In this document: piece by piece, positions 34,823 to 44,185 of the stretch
How positions within the stretch are numbered: position 1 is the first letter of the stretch
How the letters are laid out: every line of letters starts with the position of its first letter
Source: Thermoguttaceae bacterium
GTDB lineage: Bacteria; Planctomycetota; Planctomycetia; Pirellulales; Thermoguttaceae
Direction of reading: 5' to 3'
Length of the DNA stretch: 64,000 nt
Assembly: GCA_017447865.1 (NCBI GenBank)
Contig: JAFSMO010000007.1
Location: 1 to 64,000 of the forward strand
Position numbers and translations under genes: made by a program
Notes under the pieces: model-generated
The model's input: the letters and a program-made list of their open reading frames with translations, nothing else
The model's database searches: none
What the model was told of the DNA's origin: nothing

Positions 34823-35545
34823 TCAGGAAAGCCGACGGAATCGCCCGCCCGCATCGACCTGGAGCGTCTCGCCGGTTTGGACTTCCACGGCCGTCAGCCA
34901 GCCGCCGCCATACAGGCAAGTGTCGATGCAGACCAGATGCCCGCAGTCCAAAATCTCACCCGTGCGCTGTGCCGAGTGCCCGACGTAGACTTTTTTCCCG
35001 GAAATGTGGGGCTCAGGGACCGAAACCCGCAGACGGTGGTAAAGAAGCACTTCCTGCGGCTGGTCGGCCATTTCGAGCTGCGGGACGTAGGCCGCGTGCA
35101 TGAAAAGGAAGCCCGGAGTCTCAAAAAAAAGCTCCGTCGAGGCCATAAAATCGAGATGATCATGGGGAATTTGCGAGATTTTCGTCGTGAGCGGGCCGTA
35201 CGAACTGAGCGTCTGGCGCCCCCCAAGGTCGAGCCAGTCTTTGAGCTGGAGTTCATGCTTTTTCGAGAAGAAACTCTTCCAGATCGGCTTGTAAAGCGTC
35301 CCGTTTTTTTCCCGGGCCCAAAGGTCCAGAAGCATTTGCTCGTGGTTTCCGCGCAGGGTTTTGAGCTGGCACTCCGTTTGCAGACGAATCACCCGATCGA
35401 GCACGCCGCGCGAGTCCGGGCCGCGGTCGATGTAGTCGCCCAGCGTGACGATCACGTCATCCGGTTCCGGCTGGATGGCGTCCAGAATCCTGGAAAACGC
35501 GAGGGAAAACCCGTGAATGTCGCCAATGGCCCAAAGTCTGCTCAT
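34823..35545 (-). CDS. PPP-type metallophosphatase
   Basis: A 240-residue calcineurin-like phosphoesterase of the bacterial Ser/Thr phosphatase/ApaH-like group. The metal-binding motifs are all present: GDIHG (about 8-12), GDYIDRGPD (about 36-44), GNHEQ (about 66-70), GHS (about 190) and the C-terminal DTCLYGGGWLTAVEV (about 209-223) typical of PrpE-like enzymes. Substrate may be phosphoprotein or Ap4A. No signal peptide. It ends upstream of an AT-rich gap and starts 26 bp after the trkH stop on the same strand, so the two may be co-transcribed. Confidence 0.92.
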   Translation of the reverse strand: MSRLWAIGDIHGFSLAFSRILDAIQPEPDDVIVTLGDYIDRGPDSRGVLDRVIRLQTECQLKTLRGNHEQMLLDLWAREKNGTLYKPIWKSFFSKKHELQLKDWLDLGGRQTLSSYGPLTTKISQIPHDHLDFMASTELFFETPGFLFMHAAYVPQLEMADQPQEVLLYHRLRVSVPEPHISGKKVYVGHSAQRTGEILDCGHLVCIDTCLYGGGWLTAVEVQTGETLQVDAGGRFRRLS

Positions 35546-35571
35546 GAATTTGAAGTTTTAGTTTGAGTGGT

Positions 35572-37131
35572 TTAGCGCTTCCAAAAGGACGGCGAGAAAA
35601 GGAGCAAAATCGCGAAAAAGTCCAAACGTCCCAAAAGCATGACGCACAAAAGCAGGAGTTTGGAAGCCTGCGTCAGGTCACCAAAGGAATGATTCACCAC
35701 AAACTCGCCCATTCCGAGGCCCACGTTTGCAAAGTGGGAGACCGTCACGGCAAACAGATCCCCCGCCTTCCCGGTCGCGATGGAAGTATGGTGCGCCCAA
35801 ATGGAATCCGGCTCGAAGAAAATGAGCAGGGTCCACGTGCAAAGGAGCGTGATGAACATCAGGGCAAAAAAATGCAGGACGCCGCTGGCGATCGAAGGGT
35901 CACGAACACGGTCGCCGTTATAGTAGAGCGGATGGACGATCGAGGGCCGGTAAATTTTTTCCATTTCAATATTCAAAATCTTGACGAGCAGAATGTAACG
36001 CACGACTTTGACTCCACCGGTCGTACTTCCCGAACAGGCGGAAACAAACATCAGGCTCATCAGGACCATCTGGGCCGCGGGGGACCAAAGCGTGTAATTG
36101 TCCGTCACGTAGCCAGTCGTCGTAATGCAGGACGCGACGTGGAACAGACTGTTCCGCAAAGTACTCAAAACTCCCACCCCGTTCCAGGACGCTTCTTTGA
36201 AGGCGATCGTCAGCGTGGCGGCCAGGACGATCAGCATGTAGCACCGCCATTCGCTGCTCTTCAAAAGGGGTTTCCAGTTCCGATGGGCGAAAAAGTAGAG
36301 CGAAAGCAGATTCATGCCGGAAACCAGCATAAAAACGCTCATGACCCACTGCACCCGCGGCAGAAGCGCCTGATCGTAGTAATTCAGCCCGGAAGAGTGA
36401 GGGTCCAGGCCGCCGGTTGCGATCGTGCCGAATGAGTAGCAGAGCGAATCAAACCAGGTCAGCCCGCACAGGAGCAAAGAAAAGATGAGCAGAAAGTTCA
36501 GTGTGAGGTAAACCTCCATCGTGCGCCGGATCACCATTTGGATTCGTGCCCCCTGAACGGTCTGCTTGGGACCAGTCACTTCCCCCGAAACCAAAAGCCG
36601 CCCAGCCATTCCAATGTCGAGCAGGGCGACGAGCAAAACGACGATTCCCACGCCGCCGATGAAGTGGGTCAGCGACCGCCAGAAAAGAATCGTCCGCGGC
36701 ATGAGTTCCGGAAGGTCCTGCGTTTGAATGACGGAAACGCCGGTCGTCGTCAGGCCGGAGACGGACTCGTAAAGAGCGTCGATTGCCGTCATGGGGATGG
36801 GGGTTCCATCGTCGGCCACGTCACGCGGAATGCCGCTGAAAATGTACGGGAGCGCGCCGCAAATGCAGGCGAAAATCCAGCCCAGCCCCACGGTGGCGAT
36901 CGCCTCCCGGCGGAATACGCGGTCTTTTCTCGCGGAATACCCAAATTGGAAAAGGATGGCGCTCAGCGAGCCCGTCAGTAAAATGGAGCCGCAAAGTGCC
37001 CAGACGCCATGGGATTCGTACTTCCAAACGCCGCCGAGGCAGGGAAGTGCCCACACTAACGCGAAGATCATGACGGAAGTCATGAGCGCGGTGATGATTC
37101 CCAGATTGAATGTAACGAGCCTGAAGTTCAT
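35572..37131 (-). CDS. trkH: Trk-type potassium uptake protein TrkH
   Basis: 519 residues with about ten to twelve membrane segments and pore-loop motifs: ALYESVSGLTTTGVSVI (about 132-148) with the TTTGVS selectivity-filter sequence, FGTIATGGLDPHSSG (about 235), and later ITTTGYVTDNYTLW and CSGSTTGGVKVVRYILL. It forms the K+ channel of the Trk/Ktr system and needs a cytoplasmic TrkA-type NAD-binding subunit, which is not adjacent. A K+-dependent pyrophosphatase in the same region makes K+ supply relevant, though no direct link is shown. Confidence 0.93.
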   Translation of the reverse strand: MNFRLVTFNLGIITALMTSVMIFALVWALPCLGGVWKYESHGVWALCGSILLTGSLSAILFQFGYSARKDRVFRREAIATVGLGWIFACICGALPYIFSGIPRDVADDGTPIPMTAIDALYESVSGLTTTGVSVIQTQDLPELMPRTILFWRSLTHFIGGVGIVVLLVALLDIGMAGRLLVSGEVTGPKQTVQGARIQMVIRRTMEVYLTLNFLLIFSLLLCGLTWFDSLCYSFGTIATGGLDPHSSGLNYYDQALLPRVQWVMSVFMLVSGMNLLSLYFFAHRNWKPLLKSSEWRCYMLIVLAATLTIAFKEASWNGVGVLSTLRNSLFHVASCITTTGYVTDNYTLWSPAAQMVLMSLMFVSACSGSTTGGVKVVRYILLVKILNIEMEKIYRPSIVHPLYYNGDRVRDPSIASGVLHFFALMFITLLCTWTLLIFFEPDSIWAHHTSIATGKAGDLFAVTVSHFANVGLGMGEFVVNHSFGDLTQASKLLLLCVMLLGRLDFFAILLLFSPSFWKR

Positions 37132-37212
37132 GGGATTTGAGTTTTAAGCCCCAAAAAAGGACGGGTGAATCAATAAAACTGACGGGGGAAACCAGCGGAA
37201 TTCCGTGCTTCC

Positions 37213-40053
37213 TTAAAATTTTTTCTTCCGGAAGCCGCCGTTTTTACGTTTTCCTTTGAAACCGCCGTCGCGGCGTTCTTCTCCAAAGCCGCCGTTGCGG
37301 TGTTCGCGTGGGCCGCCGAAGCCACCATCACGATGTTCACGCGGACCGCCTCCAAAGCCGCCGCTGCGGTGTTCGCGCGGGCCGCCGCCGAAGCCGCCGT
37401 TTCGGGGAAAACTCCCTTTGCGGGACCGCGGGCGCCCGGAATCCTCACGACGATCCGGACGATCGGGTCTTTCTGCATTGAAGAAATCCTGGTTTTCGTC
37501 GTCGTAGGAATTCCAACCACTTTCGTCACGGGTCTGCTGGAATCCTGGTCTTGGACCACGACGCGCAGTTTTCCACGAGTCGCGGTAGTCCACGCGCCCA
37601 AAACGGTCCGGTTTCCCGGAACGCGGACCTCGGTCAAAATGCTCGCCGCGTTCGGAACGTGGACCCCGGTCAAAACGGTCTCCCCGGTCGAAACGCTCGC
37701 CCCGGTCGGGACGTGGGCCGCGATCAAAACGGTCGCCCTGGTCAAAGCGTCGGCCGCGCTCTTCATCGTTTCGTTTTTCACGGGCGTAACGATCGGCGAA
37801 ACGGTCGGAAAACCGTCCGGCCCGGTCGGCGCGTTCAAAGCGGTCGGAGAAACGTCCGGCGCGCTCGCCGCCTTCGCCTTCGGAGGTGGAGAAACGGCTC
37901 CGACTTTCAAAGCGGTCGTAGTTTTCGGAGTACCGGCCGCCGCCAAAACTCCGGTCGCGATGAGGCCGATCGAAACTGCCGTCACGGGAACGGCCGAAAC
38001 TTCTTCGTTCCTCGTGACTCCGGCGTTCCTCGGAAGGTTTCGGTTTGTACGGCCCGTCGGTTCCAAGTGCACCTTCCTCGTTCAGGGCCCGCTGGAACGC
38101 CCGCTGCTCTTTGGCGGCGACTTCCTCACGCGACCGCTGGCGGTAGCCGCCCCGGTCAGCACTGGCACGCTCGACGGTGGAAGTTTTCGTGGGGGCATTG
38201 GCCGGGATCAGGCACTCGGCGGCCGGGCCGATCAGGTCGGTACGGCCGACTTTCTCCAGCGCTTCGCGGACCGTGAAGTAGTTTTCCGGCATGAAGTACT
38301 GGAGCAGGGCACGCTGCATTTTCCGCTCGCGGTCTCCGTGGGCACAGTAAACCTCCTCGCCGGTTAGCGGGTCCAGTCCGGTGTAGTACATGCAGGTCGC
38401 GATGGTGAACGGCGTCGGGTAAAAGTCCTGCATCTGCTGCGGTTTGTAGCCGTACTGGTGCATGTACTCGGCGAGCTCCACCATGTCGGCCAGCCTGCAG
38501 CCGGGGTGGGACGCGATGAAGTACGGCACGGTGTAGTAGTCTTTCCCGATTTCTTCGGTCATTTCGTCGAAGTCCTCGACGAAGCGGTCGAACTCGTCGA
38601 TCTCGGGTTTGTGCATCGCTTTCAGGACGCAGGCCGAGACGTGCTCCGGCGCGACGCTCAAGTGCCCGCCCGTGTGGTACGTGATGAGCTTTTCAAGGAA
38701 TTCTTTGTACTCCGGCGCGGCCTGGGCCAGGTCGGAACGGATCCCGGACGCGATGAAAACGTTTTTCACCCCCTCGATGCGGCGGGCGGCGTCGAGCAGG
38801 TCGATGAAATCACGGTGGCTCGTTTCCAGGTTCGGGCAGATGGCCGGGAAGAGGCAGCTCGAACGCTTGCAGACTTTCTGCGCCGCCTCGTTTTTGCAGT
38901 GGGTCCCGTACATGTTCGCGGTCGGCCCGCCAATGTCGGTGATGGTCCCGGTAAAGTGTAGGTCGTCGGCCATCCGCTGGGCCTCAATGAGGATCGACCC
39001 TTTGGACCGGCACTGGATGATTTTCCCCTCGTGAGCGCCGATGGAGCAGAACGAGCAGCCGCCGTAGCAGCCACGCACGGCCTGGATCGAGTCGTGGACG
39101 GTCTGCAGGGCCGGGATCTTCGCGTCGCCGTAGCTCGGATGCTCGCGCCGGGTGAAGGGGAGGTCGTAGATCTCGTCCATTTCTTCCGTGGTACGAGGCC
39201 GGGCCGGTGGATTCACGACGACCGCTTCCGTGCCGCACTGCTGGAAAAGCGGCCGCCCGCTGAACGGGTTCAGCTCGTCGTAAATCATTTTCGTCATTTG
39301 CGCGAACGCTTTTTTATCGGCCGTCACCTCCTCGGTCGAGGGAAGGACCACCACGTTTTCGGGGAGTTTCGCAAGATCGACCGTCCGATTCCCGTTTTCG
39401 TCCGCTTCGGTCAGGAATTCCGAGGCGCCGAGCCGGTAGGCGGTCCCGGGAATGTCGCGCATTTCGGACGGCTTCTCGCCGGCGTCCAGCCGCTGGACCA
39501 TTTCCAGAAGCGACGCTTCGCCCATTCCGATGGAAAGGAGGTCGGCTTTCGAGTCGAGCAGGACGCTCCGCCGGACTTTATCGCTCCAGTAGTCGTAGTG
39601 GGCCAGCCGGCGCAGGCTCGCTTCCACGCCGCCGAGCAGGATCGGGACCCCCGGAAACGCTTCCCGGGCACGCTGGCAGTAAACGGCCGAGGCACGATCG
39701 GGGCGCATGCCAATTTTCCCGCCGGGCGTGTACGCGTCCACGTTGCGGACCTTGCGGTTTGCGGTGTAGTGGTTCACCATCGAGTCCATGTTCCCGGCCG
39801 TCACGGCGAAGCAGAGGCGCGGTTTCCCGAATTTGCGCCAGGCGTCGCAGGATTTCCAGTTCGGCTGGGCAAGGATCGCGACGCGGAAGCCGTGCGCTTC
39901 GAGCCATCGTCCCAAAAGTGAGGCCGCGAAAGAGGGATGATCGACGTAACCGTCGCCGGAAACAAACACCACATCGACCTGATCCCAGCCGCGCGCGGAA
40001 ATCTCTTCGACGCTCATCGGAAGCGGAGTCACACTGGAACGGGAATTTTTCAT
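37213..40053 (-). CDS. YgiQ-type radical SAM protein with long Arg/Gly-rich tail
   Basis: 946 residues. The first about 615 are a normal YgiQ-family (UPF0313) protein: N-terminal domain with VDVVFVSGDGYVDHPSFA (about 27-44) and LLGGVEASLRRLAHYDYW (about 140), then the radical SAM core with C329-x3-C333-x2-C336 in GCYGGCSFCSIGAHEGK. The C-terminal family domain follows (PQQMQDFYPTPFTIATCMYY). The remaining about 325 residues are low complexity and highly basic: RFDRGDRFDRGP-type repeats, then GGPREHRSGGFGG-type RGG repeats, ending KRKNGGFRKKKF. Such tails usually bind RNA. The core reaction of YgiQ is unknown. The tail is encoded by G+C-rich repeats in one open frame with no frameshift sign. 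Confidence 0.9.
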   Translation of the reverse strand: MKNSRSSVTPLPMSVEEISARGWDQVDVVFVSGDGYVDHPSFAASLLGRWLEAHGFRVAILAQPNWKSCDAWRKFGKPRLCFAVTAGNMDSMVNHYTANRKVRNVDAYTPGGKIGMRPDRASAVYCQRAREAFPGVPILLGGVEASLRRLAHYDYWSDKVRRSVLLDSKADLLSIGMGEASLLEMVQRLDAGEKPSEMRDIPGTAYRLGASEFLTEADENGNRTVDLAKLPENVVVLPSTEEVTADKKAFAQMTKMIYDELNPFSGRPLFQQCGTEAVVVNPPARPRTTEEMDEIYDLPFTRREHPSYGDAKIPALQTVHDSIQAVRGCYGGCSFCSIGAHEGKIIQCRSKGSILIEAQRMADDLHFTGTITDIGGPTANMYGTHCKNEAAQKVCKRSSCLFPAICPNLETSHRDFIDLLDAARRIEGVKNVFIASGIRSDLAQAAPEYKEFLEKLITYHTGGHLSVAPEHVSACVLKAMHKPEIDEFDRFVEDFDEMTEEIGKDYYTVPYFIASHPGCRLADMVELAEYMHQYGYKPQQMQDFYPTPFTIATCMYYTGLDPLTGEEVYCAHGDRERKMQRALLQYFMPENYFTVREALEKVGRTDLIGPAAECLIPANAPTKTSTVERASADRGGYRQRSREEVAAKEQRAFQRALNEEGALGTDGPYKPKPSEERRSHEERRSFGRSRDGSFDRPHRDRSFGGGRYSENYDRFESRSRFSTSEGEGGERAGRFSDRFERADRAGRFSDRFADRYAREKRNDEERGRRFDQGDRFDRGPRPDRGERFDRGDRFDRGPRSERGEHFDRGPRSGKPDRFGRVDYRDSWKTARRGPRPGFQQTRDESGWNSYDDENQDFFNAERPDRPDRREDSGRPRSRKGSFPRNGGFGGGPREHRSGGFGGGPREHRDGGFGGPREHRNGGFGEERRDGGFKGKRKNGGFRKKKF

Positions 40054-40269
40054 GAAAACACCAAACTCATTTTGGGGAAACGTTCAAAAAAGGAGCCCGG
40101 CCTGAAAAGGGGGGCCATAAAATTATTATTGTACCACATTTTGAAAGAAATAAAACGGGGGGAGGGGATTTTTTTGCGTCCCGAGCCCGTTTTTCCGGCA
40201 CGCCGCGCTGGAAAGATTCCTTTTTTCAGAAGATTTTAAAATTCCCGCCCCGCAAATGATTTCAGGGGC

Positions 40270-40297
40270 TTGACATTTAACAGGGAAAAAGTAGAAT
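40270..40297 (+). promoter_or_regulatory. Promoter of the lactate permease gene
   Basis: TTGACA (40270-40275), a 16-nt spacer, TAGAAT (40292-40297). Nearly identical to the promoter at 42118, including the flanks GGGGC and GGGAAAAAG. Confidence 0.7.
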
Positions 40298-40306
40298 AAA
40301 AGAAAA

Positions 40307-40337
40307 CTCCACCCTCCACACTCCACACTCCAAACTC
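40307..40337 (+). repeat. CTCCACA heptamer array in the permease leader
   Basis: CTCCACC, CTCCACA, CTCCACA, CTCCAAA and CTC run in tandem right up to the start codon at 40340. No Shine-Dalgarno sequence is present. The same heptamer occurs at 11975-12000. Confidence 0.8.
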
Positions 40338-40339
40338 TT

Positions 40340-42091
40340 ATGAATACGTCCGTCCTTTTCACTTCGATGTCCGTCGGTCTTGCGGCGCTGCTGGCTTTTT
40401 TACCGATCCTTCTGGCGTTGATCCTCATGGCCGGATTCCGCTGGCCTTCCACCCGGGCTATGCCGCTTTCGTTCCTTCTGGCCGCGCTGGAGGCCTTTTT
40501 CTTCTGGGGACTCTCAGGCACACGCATCGCGGCGCTTACGCTGGCGGGTTTCTGGGACGCGTTTGGGATCCTGATCATCGTTTTCGGCGCCCTGCTGATC
40601 TACTACACCATGCAGGCTTCCGGCGCCATGGAGACCATTCAGGCCGGCATGCGGAAAGTCAGTCCCGACCGCCGCGTCCAGGCGATCATCATCGGCTACA
40701 TGTTCGGGGCCTTCATTGAGGGGGCGGCCGGTTTCGGCACTCCCGCGGCTCTGGCCGCTCCGCTGCTTCTGGGGCTTGGATTCCCGCCGCTCTGCGCCGC
40801 GGTGCTCTGCCTCGTTTTCAATTCCTTCCCGGTCACTTTTGGGGCGGTGGGGACGCCGATCCTCAAGGGTTTCGGATCGCTTGAGGACGTGGGCGTCCAG
40901 GCGCTTCAGCAGATGGGCGTTTCCAATCCCGACGCGGCGATGGTTTTCAAGCACATCGGTGAGTATGTCACGCTGGGCCACCTCCCAATGATCTTCATTC
41001 TTCCGATCTTCACGCTCGGTTTTATGACCCGTTTCTTCGGCGAGAACAAAAAGTGGAGCGATGGGTTCGCGGCGTGGAAGTACTGCGTGCTGGCGGGATT
41101 CTGCTTCGGGACCCCGTACATGATCCTCGCGTGGTGGTCCGGGCCGGAAATCCCGTCCATGCTCGGGGGGATCATCGGGCTGGCCGTGCTCGTTTGGCTC
41201 ACCCGGAAGGGGGTCTGCGTCCCCAAAGACGTCTGGGACTTTGCGCCTCAGAGCGAGTGGAACGACGATTGGTCCGGCACCGTGAAGGCGTCCGACATCA
41301 AGGAGTTCAAGGAACGCATGTCGGCGCTGAGGGCCTGGATGCCCTACGTGCTTTGCGGGCTCATTCTCGTGCTGACGCGCGTGCCGGCGTTTGGCCTCAA
41401 GCCGTGGATCAATCATGAGGTCTTTAATCTCGGTTTCCGGAATATTCTCGGCGAGGAAGGCGTGAATTCGAGCATCGCGCTGCTCAACCTCCCGGGCATT
41501 TTGCCGTTCATTTTCGTCGCGGTCCTCACCATTTTCATGCACGGAATGACGAAGGACGACGAGGTCGGCTCCCGCAAAGTTTCCCGGGCGTGGGGGACGG
41601 CTTTGGCCAAAATGAAGGCCCCAACGATTGCCATGCTGGCGTCCGTCGCGCTCGTGTCGATCTTCAAGGGGTCTTCCTGCTCCGAAGTCCTCATCGGCGG
41701 GCAGGCCGGCGTTTCGATGCCGATGGCGATGGCGGACTTCCTTTCCTCCGCGTTTGCTCCGGTGTGGCCGGGGCTGATCGCTTTCATTGGCGGTCTCGGT
41801 TCCTTCATCACGGGGTCGAATACCGTGTCCGACATGCTGTTCGCGAACTTCCAGTGGGATGCGGCCGCGACGCTCGGCTACACGCTGGACCAGCACTTCG
41901 TTTGCATCGCCATGCAGGGGGTCGGCGGGGCGATGGGGAACATGATCTGCATTCACAATATTGTAAGCGCCTGCGCCGTGCTCGGCCTGATCGGGCACGA
42001 GGGGCAAATTCTCCGCAAGACGTTGATCCCGTTCGTCCTCTACGGCCTCGTCGTGGCGGCCGTGGCGTTCGCGCTCATGGCGCTGGTTTAG
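40340..42091 (+). CDS. L-lactate permease family transporter
   Basis: A 583-residue LctP/LldP-type carrier with about 13-14 membrane helices that imports lactate or glycolate with H+. Family motifs: [20 protein letters not shown] (about 115-134), [16 protein letters not shown] (about 158-173), [18 protein letters not shown] (about 488-505) and [17 protein letters not shown] (about 530-546). A large cytoplasmic loop occurs at about 290-330. It has its own promoter shared in sequence with the esterase gene downstream. No lactate dehydrogenase gene is nearby, so lactate could be imported for growth or exported as an end product. Confidence 0.92.
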   Translation: MNTSVLFTSMSVGLAALLAFLPILLALILMAGFRWPSTRAMPLSFLLAALEAFFFWGLSGTRIAALTLAGFWDAFGILIIVFGALLIYYTMQASGAMETIQAGMRKVSPDRRVQAIIIGYMFGAFIEGAAGFGTPAALAAPLLLGLGFPPLCAAVLCLVFNSFPVTFGAVGTPILKGFGSLEDVGVQALQQMGVSNPDAAMVFKHIGEYVTLGHLPMIFILPIFTLGFMTRFFGENKKWSDGFAAWKYCVLAGFCFGTPYMILAWWSGPEIPSMLGGIIGLAVLVWLTRKGVCVPKDVWDFAPQSEWNDDWSGTVKASDIKEFKERMSALRAWMPYVLCGLILVLTRVPAFGLKPWINHEVFNLGFRNILGEEGVNSSIALLNLPGILPFIFVAVLTIFMHGMTKDDEVGSRKVSRAWGTALAKMKAPTIAMLASVALVSIFKGSSCSEVLIGGQAGVSMPMAMADFLSSAFAPVWPGLIAFIGGLGSFITGSNTVSDMLFANFQWDAAATLGYTLDQHFVCIAMQGVGGAMGNMICIHNIVSACAVLGLIGHEGQILRKTLIPFVLYGLVVAAVAFALMALV

Positions 42092-42117
42092 CGGCGGCGT
42101 CACTTTTTCGGGGGGGC

Positions 42118-42145
42118 TTGACATTCGATCGGGAAAAAGTAGAAT
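42118..42145 (+). promoter_or_regulatory. Promoter of the secreted esterase gene
   Basis: TTGACA (42118-42123), a 16-nt spacer, TAGAAT (42140-42145). Outside five spacer positions it is identical to the permease promoter over about 35 bp. Confidence 0.7.
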
Positions 42146-42188
42146 AAAAAGAAAACCAGCCGATTTCTCATTTTGAAAGGTCCAAACC

Positions 42189-43076
42189 ATGAAACGATTC
42201 GTACTCGCCCTTTTGGCCGCTCTTTTGATCCTCCCCGCTTTCGCGCAGGCGCAGGAAGTTTTTGAACTTTGGCCCGGTCTGGCTCCCGGGGAGACCGTGA
42301 AGGAAGCCGATCAGGAGAAACCCCAGAACGACGGACTCCGCCGCATCCATAACGTGACGAATCCGACGTTCCGCCTCTACCGCCCGGAGAAAAAGACCTC
42401 CGACGCGCTGATGCTGATCTTCCCCGGCGGCGGCTACAATGGTCTCGCGGCCAGCCACGAAGGGACGGACGTCGCGGCCTACCTGAACTCCAAGGGGATC
42501 ACCGCGGCGGTCGTGCACTACCGCGTTCCCCGGCGTGAAGGCCACGAAAAGCACTGGGCCGCGTGGGCCGACGCGCAGCGTGCCGTCCGTTTCGCTCGCG
42601 CCAATGCTGAGAAATTCGGGATCGACCCGGAAAAAATCGGCTGCATGGGCTTCTCCGCCGGCGGCCATTTGACGCTCATGACCGCCACGACGAGCCAGAC
42701 CCCGGCGTACGAACCGGTCGATGAACTCGATAAAGTGCCGTGCCACGTGAATTTCGCGGCTCCGGTTTATCCCGCGTACGTTTTGGAAGATGGAAAAGAC
42801 TCGGCGAATAAAGAAAACGGAAACGCCTCGCCGATGGTCGCGGATTTTGCATTCGACGCGAAAACTCCGCCGATGTGCCTCATCCACGGCGACGCGGACC
42901 GGATCTCCGCCATGGGTTCCGTGGCGGTGTACCATAAACTCCGCACGATGAACATTCCGGCCGAGCTCCACATTTACGCGACCGTCGGCCACGGCTTCGG
43001 CATGAAACCCCAGGGCGACCACGTCGGCGCGTGGATGGACCGCGTTTACGCCTGGATGAAAGTCATGGGGTTTTGA
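42189..43076 (+). CDS. Secreted alpha/beta-hydrolase esterase
   Basis: 295 residues with a signal peptide (about 1-21, ending AFAQAQ). An alpha/beta-hydrolase fold: oxyanion region FPGGGYNGLAASHEG (about 81-95), nucleophile Ser in GCMGFSAGGHLTLM (about 154-167), catalytic Asp in IHGDADRISAMGS (about 236-248) and His in VGHGFGMKP (about 266-274). It resembles the acetyl-xylan-esterase/BD-FAE-like lipolytic group frequent in polysaccharide-degrading bacteria, so deacetylation of plant or mucin glycans is a fair inference. Complete. AAAGG precedes the start. Confidence 0.9.
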   Translation: MKRFVLALLAALLILPAFAQAQEVFELWPGLAPGETVKEADQEKPQNDGLRRIHNVTNPTFRLYRPEKKTSDALMLIFPGGGYNGLAASHEGTDVAAYLNSKGITAAVVHYRVPRREGHEKHWAAWADAQRAVRFARANAEKFGIDPEKIGCMGFSAGGHLTLMTATTSQTPAYEPVDELDKVPCHVNFAAPVYPAYVLEDGKDSANKENGNASPMVADFAFDAKTPPMCLIHGDADRISAMGSVAVYHKLRTMNIPAELHIYATVGHGFGMKPQGDHVGAWMDRVYAWMKVMGF

Positions 43077-43082
43077 CGGATT

Positions 43083-44069
43083 TTACTCGGTCTTTTCGAG
43101 GATGATCGTCACGGGCGTCCCGCGCTCCGGCAGGAGTTTCTCGTTGGCCGTGTAGACCAGCGAATCGTTGGAACTGGAGCTTTCCTCGGCGACGTCCAGG
43201 ATCAGGCTCGGGAAGTTGGAAACGCCGAAATATTCCCCCTCCATGTCGGCGGCGTAGCGTTTTTCGCCGTCGCCGTCCTCAAAAAAGAGGCTCCCGGCAA
43301 AAACCCAGTTCGACTTGAGCGGGTTTCCTGCCTCGTCCACCGCCAATTCCTGCCCGGCGTGCTCCTCGACGCTCCCGTCGGGTTTCCGCCAGCGGACGGT
43401 CAGTTTCACCTTGCCGCCGGTGGGAGGCTCGAACTTCGGCTGGAACTTGACCGGTTCCCCTTGTTCGACTCCCAGCGCGAGCAGGGCGGTATGCAGCGCA
43501 CGGCCGGAAACCTCCGTGCTGAAGATCGACTCGTGGCACTTCGGCCCGTTGAATTGCAGCATTTTGGCGGGTTGGCCGGTCTCGTCCTGGTACGGGAACG
43601 TCCGGATCCCTCCCGTGCCAGCGCAGAGAAAGAATTCCAGCATCACGCGGTTCTGGCAGACCCAGCCCTGCAGGACTACGTGCTTCCGCTCTTTGTCGAT
43701 CCAGAGCGGTTTGTCGGGCAAAAGCCGCACCAGGCTCTCGGGGTCGGAAACGATCGGCTCGTCCAGCTTCAGGTGCTCGAACATGTACTCGTCGTCGTTG
43801 ATGTATTTGTCGATTTCCTCCTGGCTGATGGCTCCCGAGGCGTCCGGCGACTCGGAGGTTTCCCCCCCGGTGGCGTCCGACGAATCAGGGGTTTCAGGCG
43901 ACGTTTCCGCCTGGGTTCCCGTTTCGGCTCCAGTCTCCGCTTGAGTTCCCGCCTTGGGCGTTTCCCCCCTCTGCGGTTTTTGCGGGCAGCCAGCGCAGAC
44001 CAGCAAAAGGCCCGAAAGGGTCAGGAACCAAACGAAACGGGAAATCGGGAACGAAACGGTTTTTTTCAT
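43083..44069 (-). CDS. YdjY-like lipoprotein
   Basis: 328 residues from the ATG at 44069; two more ATG codons lie 6 and 9 nt upstream, but the third has the best distance from AAGG. The N-terminus is a lipoprotein-like signal (LSGLLLVCAGCPQKP), with Cys about 27 as the likely lipidation site. A Thr/Glu/Ser/Gly-rich linker (about 33-80) leads to a folded domain (about 95-328) with PLWIDKERKHVVLQGWVC, FNGPKCHESIFS and WVFAGSLFFEDGDGE, wording characteristic of the YdjY-type domain found in planctomycete proteins. Function unknown. It is convergent with the esterase (6-bp gap) and divergent from the adenosyltransferase. Confidence 0.8.
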   Translation of the reverse strand: MKKTVSFPISRFVWFLTLSGLLLVCAGCPQKPQRGETPKAGTQAETGAETGTQAETSPETPDSSDATGGETSESPDASGAISQEEIDKYINDDEYMFEHLKLDEPIVSDPESLVRLLPDKPLWIDKERKHVVLQGWVCQNRVMLEFFLCAGTGGIRTFPYQDETGQPAKMLQFNGPKCHESIFSTEVSGRALHTALLALGVEQGEPVKFQPKFEPPTGGKVKLTVRWRKPDGSVEEHAGQELAVDEAGNPLKSNWVFAGSLFFEDGDGEKRYAADMEGEYFGVSNFPSLILDVAEESSSSNDSLVYTANEKLLPERGTPVTIILEKTE

Positions 44070-44185
44070 GGTCATCATCCTTCAGGGAAATTCGAACGGA
44101 ATCGGCTTCCTTTTATGATATAATATTTTTCGAAAAAGAAAAGCCCCTCCTTAAAACTTTTTCCTCCTTTTGTTTTTTTCAGCTT

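Noticed and set aside
37300..38367. Plus-strand frame opposite the Arg/Gly tail of the YgiQ protein
   Set aside because: It is the antisense of low-complexity DNA. The tail frame is continuous with the radical SAM domain.
44079..44185. Cobalamin riboswitch before the adenosyltransferase
   Set aside because: The 107-bp divergent gap is too short and lacks a B12-box-like sequence.
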